DNA from: Talpa occidentalis
Taxonomy: Eukaryota > Chordata > Mammalia > Eulipotyphla > Talpidae
Direction of reading: 5' to 3'
DNA: 64,000 bases
NCBI RefSeq assembly: GCF_014898055.3
Contig: NW_023601212.1
Location: 48,162,329 to 48,226,328, forward strand
Below the pieces are notes generated by a model. That model had not been told where the DNA came from. It ran no database searches and worked only from the letters and a program-made list of their open reading frames with translations. A program made the translations under genes and the position numbers. This document shows, in pieces, positions 37,981-46,514 of this stretch. Positions within the stretch are counted from its first letter, which is position 1, and each line of letters begins with the position of its first letter.

Positions 37981-38244
37981 TTTTTTTTAAAGATGTTTTT
38001 ATTTATTTATACAAGCACTGGGCACAGTGAGAAGCGCCGGAGGGTGAGAGAATTCACCAGAGCCAGAGCGGGGAGCAGAACAGCAGACTGACGAAATATA
38101 CTGCTGAGGGGAGCAGCAGGCGCTGCAGGAGAGGTCTGCGCGCCTTATGGGACCCTCACCGGCAGCCGGGGATCGAACCAGCGCTGCAGAGGCTGCGCGC
38201 AGCTTCGCAGCCCAGCGCTCAACCGCTGCGACACCGGGGAGGCC
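37981..38244 (-). repeat. tRNA-derived T+ SINE, type A
   Basis: Little-diverged copy: CAAGCACTGGGCACAGTGAG tail, GCTGCGACACCGGGGAGGCC head; about 330 bp from the PBX4 exon 1 remnant. Confidence 0.92.
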
Positions 38245-38439
38245 CGGCCTCGACCTTCTGACAGTGTCCAAGGTCTGCTCCTCTCTGGCTTCCAGCATCA
38301 TGACACCCATTTGGCATAACCCTGCTCGTCCAGGTACATCACCCCTCCCCCCTCCCCTCCCTTCAGCCCATCCTTTTGGCCCCTAAAACTTATCACCCTT
38401 CCTAAGTCCCCTCAGTCCGCTCCATTTGAACAAGTAAAT

Positions 38440-38950
38440 CTTTGGCCTCAAAAGCCCCCTTCAGTGCTGCCCGAGCCTTCCGCATCCGCGGCTCACCTGG
38501 TTCTCACCTCCACACCCCCAGCCCCCCGCGCCTCTCACCTCCGCGCGGGGACGTCCGTCCAGACGAACCCACGCGCATCTGGCCGGCGCCTAGTCCAGGC
38601 TCTGGTCGGTGGTGGCCACGGTCTACGCCGGGAGGTCGCCCGCGTCGGGGGCCGGCGGGAGCCCAGGCGGCGAGGGGCGCGGGGGCTGCGGGCGCAGGCA
38701 CCGAGCAGTCGGGCTCCGCGAGGGCGCGGGACACGCCGCCAACCGCCGCGAGGCGCGCAGCGCGCCCGGGCCCCGCCCACGGCCCCGCCCCTCCAGCCCG
38801 CGCTGGGGTCCGGGACTCGGTCCGGCGTTGCCGAGGCAACGGCGCTTCCCGCCCCCTGCCACGCTCCTCCTGCCTGAGAGCCCGCGAAACAGGCTTCGCC
38901 TGAGGCGGGCAACTCCTTGACCTCTCGCAGCAGCTCAGGCTTCTCCATGT
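38440..38950. promoter_or_regulatory. CpG island at the former PBX4 promoter
   Basis: A sharply bounded stretch of very high G+C with dense CpG between AT-richer flanks. It contains the PBX4 exon 1 remnant, so it is the ancestral PBX4 promoter island. CpG density remains high in the exon itself. Long open frames on both strands here reflect base composition, not genes. Confidence 0.75.
38579..38690 (-). pseudogene. PBX4: PBX4 exon 1 remnant with two stops and a lost splice donor
   Basis: Minus-strand codons read PAPDAGDLPA, TAG, TVATTDQSLD, TAG, APAR. They align with the human PBX4 N-terminal stretch RRLDTSDVLQQIMAITDQSLDEAQAR. The TAG codons at 38625-38623 and 38592-38590 replace a Gln and a Glu codon and are in frame with each other, 33 nt apart. 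The exon should end GCCAG|GT but reads GCCAG|AT at 38578-38577, so the donor dinucleotide is gone. I could not place the original ATG, so the 5' limit is approximate. Human protein comparison is from memory. Confidence 0.8.
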
Positions 38951-39640
38951 GCCCAGAGACCCTTCTTTTCTCTTCTTCCTCAGAGACCCCACTCCTTAAA
39001 ACTTCCCATTCTCTTCAGAGTCCCCGGCTCTTCCTAAGAGACCTCCTTGGGACCCACAGAATCTCCTCAGAGCCCCCATGCCTCAAAGCTCCTCACTCTT
39101 TAGAGCACCCCTTTCACCCTCATTGGCTTCCAGCTCAGTGCTCCGACTCTTCAGAGACTCACACATCTCTTTAGAGTCCTCCTTTTTAGAGCACCCCACT
39201 CTTTCTCCAAGCCACTTTTCTTCTCAGAAACCCATGACTCTCAGAGCCCCATCAATACCCACTATTTATCTCCAGAAATCACTATCCCTTCTCAGTCCCC
39301 TAAAGACTCCTCGCAGCTTTCACAGGATTAGGTGAGTTCTAGGACTCCTAGGACTCCTTACTCTTGCTCCTGGAACTTTCCATGGCGGGCACAGGTATAT
39401 GTGGTGATGGTGGGGAGTTTAGGTCTGATTGGTTAGTCTCAGCTGCAGAAATCCATTCACCTTTCAAGGTCTGGCTTAAGTGTAACCTGGCTTGTTTATT
39501 CATTCTTCAGCTCTGTAGGATTCTGGGCCTAGCAACCGTTACACACATGGTTACAGAATGAACAATGCCTACCCTGCACCCAAGTGAGTAAAGCTTCACA
39601 AGTCTTTGTTTCTAGATTTGTGGAATCAGAGCGGGATCCT
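38950..39640. other. Intergenic, C/T-rich
   Basis: 38980-39320 repeats a loose TCTTCAGAGACCCCxCTCTT theme about ten times with much divergence, a degenerate low-complexity tandem tract on the LPAR2 side of the PBX4 island. No gene seen. Confidence 0.5.
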
Positions 39641-39972
39641 CATGCAATAGAAAAGGACAGACTGGATACACATCACTTATCCAAAGCCTGTACACTGGGG
39701 AAACTCCAGATGCAAGCTCACAAAGGGTCCTCAGCTTCACTGGGAAATTTTCAGGGTGCAGCCCATCTTTCCCCCATTGCTGCTAGAGAGGAAACACAAA
39801 CACCATCTGGAGTGATTGGATTGGGGGCCCTCCAAGGAGACAGCAGGGAATGGGAATGAATGATGAGGGCCAATTTAAGAACAACCTCAAAAGCTCCCAT
39901 ATAAGCTGACTGCTCCCTTTTTGCCCACTGCTCTCTCTTGCGGGGTATTTCAATAAATCCACCCTTTCTTTC
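39640..39972 (+). mobile_element. possible LTR fragment
   Basis: TATA-like CCCATATAAGCTGACTG, then GCCCACTGCTCTCTCTTG and GGTATTTCAATAAATCCACC: the same R-region layout as the LTR at 8840-9179. Ends in a run of about 30 T. The left end is unknown. Confidence 0.45.
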
Positions 39973-40019
39973 CTTTTTTTTTTTTTTTTTTTTTTTTGTT
40001 CTCCAAAAATAAAAATGAG

Positions 40020-40289
40020 GGCCTCCCTGGTAGCGCAAGGGGTTAAGACACAACCTATGAAGATATCCACAGCTACTGCAGCACAAGTTCGATCCATGGC
40101 CAGGGAGGTGATCCACATGGTGTGGCAGACCTCTCCTGACTCGCCTGCTACTTTCCTCAGCAGTGTACTTTGGTCAATCTGCCTGTTCTGTTCCCCACTC
40201 TGTCTCTGGTGAAGTCTCTCATCCCCCACACCTCTGGCCTGTACAGCAGTTCTTAAATGCATAAATAAATAAATCATAAAAAAAAACCC
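40020..40289 (+). repeat. tRNA-derived T+ SINE, type B
   Basis: Target duplication CCAAAAATAAAAATGA at 40004-40018 and after the tail. Confidence 0.92.
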
Positions 40290-41890
40290 AAAAATAAAAA
40301 TGAAAAATAAAAGCTTCCAGAGGAAGGGAAACCCTATACTTGGCCCCAGTAACAGGAAGTACTAGAACATGTGAGGACCATGGAAAGCGGATGCCCTATG
40401 CAGGTCAGCTGCTAGCAGAGCACCTCACAGGAGGCCTAAAAAACAGCAGGTAACTTTGCTGTTCTTCAGAGACCAGTGTGGGGAGGGGGTGAAGGGGTGG
40501 GGAGAAGAGTAATTGGAAGCTTCAGGGACCCACAGAGACAAACTTGAAGTTACTGGGTGGAGAGGAGGGAAAACTGATGGGACAAGATCCCAAAGGAAAT
40601 CTGAGGAATGTGGGTGACGAGTTAGAATCTGAGGATGCTGATGCAAGAGCAGTCAGCTCAGAGTAGGCAACAGAGGCACGGTTTCTGGAGGTCACCTGGG
40701 ATCTCCACCCTTTAGGAATTGGGTCAGCTGTTTTGCCACCCAAGGTGACATGTCTGTCCAAGCAGACCCACAGACACAAGGACGGCATTTTTGTGGGTGT
40801 GCCTGGGCACATGGTGGAAAGTGCTGGCCTGGGTCATCACCTCTGGGTTCAGGTCCCAGGCCCTAGGAGAATACTGCTCACCTTGGGTCCTGAAGAAGTC
40901 TCAGAACTCCAGTTTATACTTGTCTCCTCACAGAGCTGTCTTAGGGCAGGGGAGTTTTCCCCATTTAATGTGGAAAGACTTAGACGGTTTGGGTACCTCA
41001 GCAATATCTGCTTTAGTGGTTTAAGAATTTGAAGAGCCTGTGTTTAAATTTGAGCTATAACCATTTTCTCCCTAATGAGGGAAAAGCAGAGAATTCAGAT
41101 CCTGGTTTGCTCTGTGCCTACCATGGTGCTTCTTTAAGTAACTGAGGACACTCATCATCGGTCTAGCACGTCTGAGGCTTTGGGGGACTGTGGATTAGGT
41201 GGAGAAGGTCAGGCTGTGCTTATGACCAACTTCAAACTTTGTGGGAATCTGAAGCCTTTTCCCCAGATGCCTGTCTAGTCCCTCACAGCATTTTTGTGTC
41301 CCTTTGAAGCTTTGCAACGACAGGCTAGATTCAGCCTTTCTGAAATCACTGTCCTCACATGAAAACAAGTGTAATACCTGCGCCACAAGCTGCAGATGAT
41401 GATGAAGTGCCTAAAGTGCTTATCAGTGGGTCAGGCACATCAGAGGAACCTGAGAATTTGCAAGTCTCCAAGCCTGCACACTGCTGCAAGGACCTCCTCA
41501 CTACCTCTGGCTCCTAAGTGTGTGTGTAGGTAGTAGGCTGAGCAATGGGATGAACGTACCTGTTAACAACCTGGACTCAGACAAAAGCACAGATTGGAAA
41601 AAGTGGTCACAGACAACTCTGGGCTCTACAGGATGAAGACAGGGAATAAGCAGAGGCTACAGATAAAAAGGGAAGAGATATCAAGACTCCAACAAGAGAG
41701 ACAGGTTAAAGCTGGTCAGAGACTGAAGAACAACAAGAAAAGGGCCAAGATGCTGAAGGAACCCTGACTGACCTTAGCCTAGATGGACAAATCTGGGACA
41801 CAGGGAAAGATTGAGTGACAGAAAATGCTTTGGAGATTTCAGAATGGAAATAAAGGTTTACTTGTTATAACATGTCTTCCCCATGGACCC
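40290..41890. other. Intergenic, no gene seen
   Basis: 40815-41030 may hold an old MIR/L2 fragment. No coding signal. Confidence 0.4.
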
Positions 41891-41894
41891 TCTC

Positions 41895-42166
41895 AATTTT
41901 TTTTTTTAAAGATTTATTTATTTATACAAGAGCTGGGATACAGGCCTGAGGCATGGGAGGGTAAGAGGATTCACCAGAGACAGAGCGGGGAGCAGAACAG
42001 GCAGACGGGCCGAAAGCACTGCTGAGGGGAGCAGCAGGCGAGACAGGAGAGGTCTGCCACGCCATGTGGGTAGCTCCCTGGCTGGCCAGGAATCGAATTC
42101 ATGATGCAGAGGCTGCGGACAGCTTCACAGCGCTGCGCTGAACCTGCTGTGCCACCAGGGAGGCCC
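41895..42166 (-). repeat. tRNA-derived T+ SINE downstream of LPAR2
   Basis: Type B copy in the same orientation as LPAR2, about 520 bp past its stop. Duplicated CTCTCAATTTT on both sides. Its tail carries AATAAATAAATCTTTAAAAA on the minus strand. Confidence 0.92.
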
Positions 42167-42682
42167 AGGGCTCTCTCAATTTTAAGGGGGAACAAGGCAA
42201 GCCCCTGGAGGCTGCAAAGGGTCACAAACCTTTCCCAGCTCAGCACCGCTTAGTCTGTGATCCTGAAGAATCAGCCTCAACAAAGCGTGTCCATTATTCT
42301 TGTTATCTAGTCACACATCCTGAGAGTGCCCTCTGCTCTCCTACCCTTAATACCCACACCACCACGGATGAGGAAAATGTCCACAGGGCTTACCAGGGAT
42401 GTGCAGTACAAATAAAAAAAAAATGTCTGTTAAAAAACTCCCAACCTGAGATGATTAAAGAGTAAGATTTCTGCGCCCCAGCTGACTCCCAGGTGTTTGG
42501 AGATGACGCCAAATCTCCAGGCCTTGGGGAGGCCAGACCACTAGTGCTACTGCACCATAGCAAGCCAAAGGTCTGCTGTTAAGTCTGTCCAGAGGATTAG
42601 GTTGAGCAAGGTGCAAGGTGCACCCATGAGTGGTCTGGGTTACAATCTATTGATTGCTGCACTCTCCTGAAGTTCAAGGTGG

Positions 42683-44452
42683 CTAGAGGGTGGAGTCCAT
42701 CAGAGGGTAGCTGTTCTCTGGCAGCATGATGCGAGTGCTGGCACTTGTCCGGGTGGAGGCAGCGTATGGGTCAGACTTGTGTTTGGACTGGCGGAGACAC
42801 AGACAGCAGAGAAGGTGGCGGAAGGTGCGGCGCATCTCGGCATCACGGCATGAGTACACCACGGCATTAACCAGTGAGTTGACCTCGGCCAAGAGCAGGA
42901 AATACTTCTCTACGGCCAGGACGTTGCAGGACTTGCAGTTCAGACCATCCAGGAGGAGCACCACTTGGGCTGGGGTCCAGCAGACCACGAACGCCCCTGT
43001 GGGATAGAGCCCAGTGTGAGCAGGGCCAGCTGTCAGGGGTCCTGGCACCCTAAGCTTGGATAGTAGCTGTGCAGTTTGCGGTGCCACAGCTGCCTGTCTT
43101 GCTGCTTGGCAGGGCGATGGGGCAGAACTGCTAAGAGGGTGCACCTTTCCCAACTGTACACAGTGGCCAGGGCCCTGTGTGTTTCTTCCCTGAGATTTAT
43201 TCTGTGGGGTAAAAGAGATCACTGTGGGGCAGACCAGCTACTCGGTGTGGAGAGTTACTCTGTGCTTGGTGGCTGGTAGTGTATCATCATGGTAGGGGTT
43301 TGGTGCCACCTCCTCCACAAGACCAGATCATTTTACATTCTACGGAGTGACCCACATTACTCTTTCCTAAAAACTCTTCAGGGCTTCCAATGGAACTCAG
43401 AACAAAATATGACTCCTATCTATGCCCTTCCTTTGAGGCCATGTTGACCTCTCCCGCACAATAGGCCAGCCACGAAGGTCTCCTCTGCTCTTTGGGGGTG
43501 CTGACTTGGTGTCCCTAGTGCTCTCACCTTCTGTTCCCTCTGCCTAGAACTCTTATCCCCATACCAGCATTCAGGTCTTTGTTCAGGTATCCCCTCTATG
43601 AAGAAGATTCCCTACTCATATTGTTCCCTCCCATCATGTTATTGTAGGAATTTGGGGTAGGGGAAAAGTGGGGTCCCTGTGGCCCAGACATGGCTGAGGG
43701 CCCCACTCACCCAGGATGATGACAACAGTCTTGACCAGGCTGAGTGTGGTCTCGCGGTAGCGGGGATGGCAGCTGACGTGCTCTGACATGCGCTGTACCC
43801 GCCGCCGCACGTAGAAGAAAATGCGGGTGTAGACAGCCACCATGAGTAGGAAGACGAGTAGGCTGGACAGGGCCCAGACAGTCAAGTAGGAGCGACTAAG
43901 CAATGGGGCCATGCGTGAGCAGTGTTTTAGGGCACAGAGGCAGTGCCAGAACCGGGCAGGCAGCAGCCCCAGGCCCAGCGCAGCCACCCACACGCCCACG
44001 ATGAGCATGATGACCCTGCCACGGGGCAGGCGGCTGTGCAGCTGCACGGCCATCACGCTGCGGTGCCGCTCCACAGCAATGGCCAGCAGTGTGGCCACTG
44101 ATGCTGTCAGGCTCGCATCTAGCAGGCCCTGCCTCAGGAACCAGCTCTCAATGGAGAGCCGGGCTGTGCGTGGACCTGTGTGGAACATAAGAAAGAGGTA
44201 GGCCACACCAGCAAAGAGGTCAGCAGCAGCCAGGTTGCCAAGCAGGTAGTAAATGGGCTGGTGGAAACGGCGGTTGGAGGCGATAGCTGCGATGACTAGC
44301 AGGTTGGTCAGCAGCACCAGCATGCTGACGGTGAGCCCCAGTGCCACCACCACCACATCCTTGGGCCGCCAGTGGGAGCTCAGCTCCTTGCCGCTGTTGT
44401 TGTAGAAGAAGCCAATGGTCTCGTTGTGGTAGCACTGGCCCATGGAGGCCAT
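42683..44452 (-). CDS. LPAR2: LPAR2, lysophosphatidic acid receptor 2
   Basis: Class A GPCR for lysophosphatidic acid at the plasma membrane; the family couples to Gi, Gq and G12/13. Coding exons 44452-43711 and 42996-42683 join in frame to 351 aa, the human length. Acceptor TGCCCCCAG directly precedes the ATG; donor is G|GTGAGT and the next acceptor CCCACAG|GGGCG. The intron interrupts TM6, as in LPA1-3. Visible features: N-glycosylation sites Asn10 and Asn18; seven hydrophobic segments; the Arg-Gln pair at the start of TM3 (WFLRQG) that marks LPA rather than S1P receptors; ERH in place of DRY; NSLVNAVVY in TM7; a Cys cluster CCLCL after TM7 (likely palmitoylation); and the C-terminal PDZ ligand MDSTL. 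No breaks were seen. The product begins MASMGQ; Met4 is an alternative start. Confidence 0.97.
43360..43645 (+). repeat. L2 LINE fragment in the LPAR2 intron
   Basis: CTCTTCAGGGCTTCCAATGG, TTCTGTTCCCTCTGCCTAGA, ATTCAGGTCTTTGTTCAGGT: L2 3' region order. Confidence 0.75.
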
Positions 44453-44829
44453 CTGGGGGCACAGAGGGAGAGGTCAGTGCAGGTGGCTTTGCTGGAGGAA
44501 CACAGGGGCAGGGCTGCGGCCAGAAGGGCAAGGGTCTCAAACTCAGAAGTCTGGGGCACAGGGGAGGGGGAAACAAACATGGACTAGCGCAGCTGTTGCT
44601 TATTTAAGACTCTCACAAAGATACCTCCCAAATCAAATGACCCGGCTGGTTTTGCTTTTCAATGGAAAGAAGCAAAACTAAAAGCCATCTGCCCAACACT
44701 GTGACCTGTGTTGTAGGGGGTGGTGGGTGGAGGGAGTCATTTCAGCGCTGTCATTCTAGTCATGTCAGTGCTCCAGCCAGAGGGGATGAAAGTGGGTGAA
44801 AGCAGTCATTTTAGTGCTGGGGTCAGAGC

Positions 44830-45850
44830 AGGAGCAGAGATGCAGGGTGGGGTCACCGCGGGGGCGTGCAGGTGACCGGGGCGATCAGAGTGGCCGTGAG
44901 GCAGCCCAGAAGTTGGGCGGGGGGCTTTGGGCGAGAAGGCTCCAGAAGAGAAGCGGGCGGAAGGAGCGGAGGCCCCTGGCGGCCTCTGTGACAAAGGGGG
45001 CGAGTAGGGAGGCGGCAAGCCGGCCTCCCGGCGGCCCCAGGCTGGGGGAGGAGCTGGGGGCTCAGCACGCACGTGTCGCACCCTTCCCGGTACTCCTGCC
45101 CTCCCGCCCCGGTCGGTGCCGGTCTCACCTGGACCGCCCGTCACGCCGCGGACGGGGAGGCCTCGCTGGGGGTCAGGGCGGGCCTGAGACCCATGGCCCA
45201 GCGACCGCGGGGAGAGCAGAGGAGCGTCTGGGTGCGCCGAGCTCGACGGGCCCAGAGAAAGCGGGAGGCGGGGTACCAACCCCCGCGCGGGCCCCAACGC
45301 CCCGCCCCCTGGGGAACCCCGCCCCGTTCCCGTCACCTGAAGGACCCCAGCTTAGAAGCTGGGGCGAGGACGCAGTCGCCCGGAATCACAGCCCCACCCC
45401 CCATTTTCTCCCCGCCTCGCGGCCCCTCCAATGCCGGCGCGGGACCCCCATCCCCGGCCCGGCGCACCTCACGCGCCCGGGGCTTCGGGCCTCCGGGGCT
45501 GAGTCACTTGCAGCCCCAGAATTCTCGCCGTGACCTCGCCCCGCCAGGCGCAGCTCCGGGTGGTCTCTGGGCGCACGCCCCCGCCCCGGCCCCACCCCCC
45601 TGCTCCTCGCGTCCAATCCATCGCCGCGCTCCAAGCCACGCCCTGATCCGACCGCCCCGCCGCCGGGACCCCCGCCCCGCCCGGGTCCCCAGGCCCGAGC
45701 TGCAGCCTCCCTCCAGGGGCCTCGCGGACCCTCGGACCCCTCCGGCCGCAGCCGACCCTCCGGCCGCACTCCAGTTTCTCGCGAACCGCCCCTGCGGACC
45801 CCGCGGCGGCCCCCGGCTCCCACGGCCCAGAGCACACAGCCCTATTGTCC
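44830..45850. promoter_or_regulatory. CpG island, probable LPAR2 promoter and non-coding exon 1
   Basis: About 1 kb of very GC-rich, CpG-dense DNA upstream of the first LPAR2 coding exon. Because that exon opens directly after a splice acceptor, at least one 5' non-coding exon must lie upstream, most likely here. I could not fix the transcription start or donor. Two long open frames on the plus strand (44796-45533, 45073-45882) are low-complexity Pro/Arg/Gly products of base composition. Confidence 0.7.
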
Positions 45851-46114
45851 CGGTTATCTGCACTTTTGTTATATTTGTTTGATTATGCAGGACCGGATCG
45901 GGGACTCCTAGATCCGGAGGGCCGGGCCGGTGTGACTCAGTCCGAAGCCCAGGTCCAGCCCTGACTGCCTGCTGAGGGGTATTTAGACGTGAAAGAAAGG
46001 GGCCTCAGCTCTCCTGGTGGGTAAAATGGGATCAGAAAAAGCTGCCTTCCAATGCTTCTTCCCTGTGGTCCTCCCCTGCCAAAGAAAGACACATTCAAGG
46101 GTACAAAGCCACAA

Positions 46115-46120
46115 TTTATT
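46115..46120 (-). terminator. GMIP polyadenylation signal AATAAA
   Basis: TTTATT on the plus strand is AATAAA on the minus strand, 395 nt past the GMIP stop codon and before any LPAR2 sequence. It is the only canonical signal I noticed in this gap. Confidence 0.6.
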
Positions 46121-46514
46121 CAGAGGCAGTCAGATCCCAGGCACCACCAGGATGTCGGGTGTGGGCTGCCCATTCCCTCCAAGAGCTGGTCACTTGGGGG
46201 CAGCTAAGGAGTGGCCACAATTAAGGGTGCAAAAGGCACCCCTGTCCCAGGGGTCAGACTAGGTGAACCCCAAGGACTCCTTGACCTGTATTGACCCTGA
46301 GTATTGACCCTGAGTGACCTCTGAACCTGGATGCTTGGCAGTGACTCTGTCTATTGGGGACCCTGGTACAATGCCCCCTGAAGGGTTTTAGTCCTCCCCT
46401 AGGCTGCGTAGTCTTTCCTTATAGGACCTCTCTAGACTCCCCACCATTGAGCTCCTCAGGAGAAGAGAGGATCATCTTCTCAGTTTTGGGTTCCTTGTCA
46501 GAGTGCTAGGATGG

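Larger units (their letters stand above)
46..38690 (-). pseudogene. PBX4: PBX4 locus, probable unitary pseudogene (5' part; exons 1, 3 and 4 seen)
   Basis: PBX4 is a TALE-class homeodomain transcription factor, partner of HOX and MEIS/PREP proteins. In human it lies immediately next to LPAR2 in the same orientation as here. Three exon remnants are recognisable on the minus strand in the right order: exon 1 in a CpG island near 38.6 kb, exon 3 at 734-492 and exon 4 at 244-46. Exon borders, an AG acceptor and GT donors for exons 3 and 4 are still visible, so this is the original gene and not a processed copy. All three exons are disabled: two stops and a lost donor in exon 1, a frameshift and a stop in exon 3, a stop and an 8-bp frameshifting insertion in exon 4. 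Exon 2 was not recognised. The homeodomain exons would lie left of the window. Confidence 0.85.

Noticed and set aside
2233..40289. Regularly recurring repeats as a CRISPR-like array or gene cluster
   Set aside because: The repeats are dispersed SINEs with A-rich tails and target duplications in a mammalian intron, not short direct repeats with spacers.
44796..45882. Long plus-strand open frames of 245 and 269 codons
   Set aside because: They lie in a CpG island, overlap each other in different frames, and have low-complexity Pro/Arg/Gly composition; stop codons are rare there by chance.
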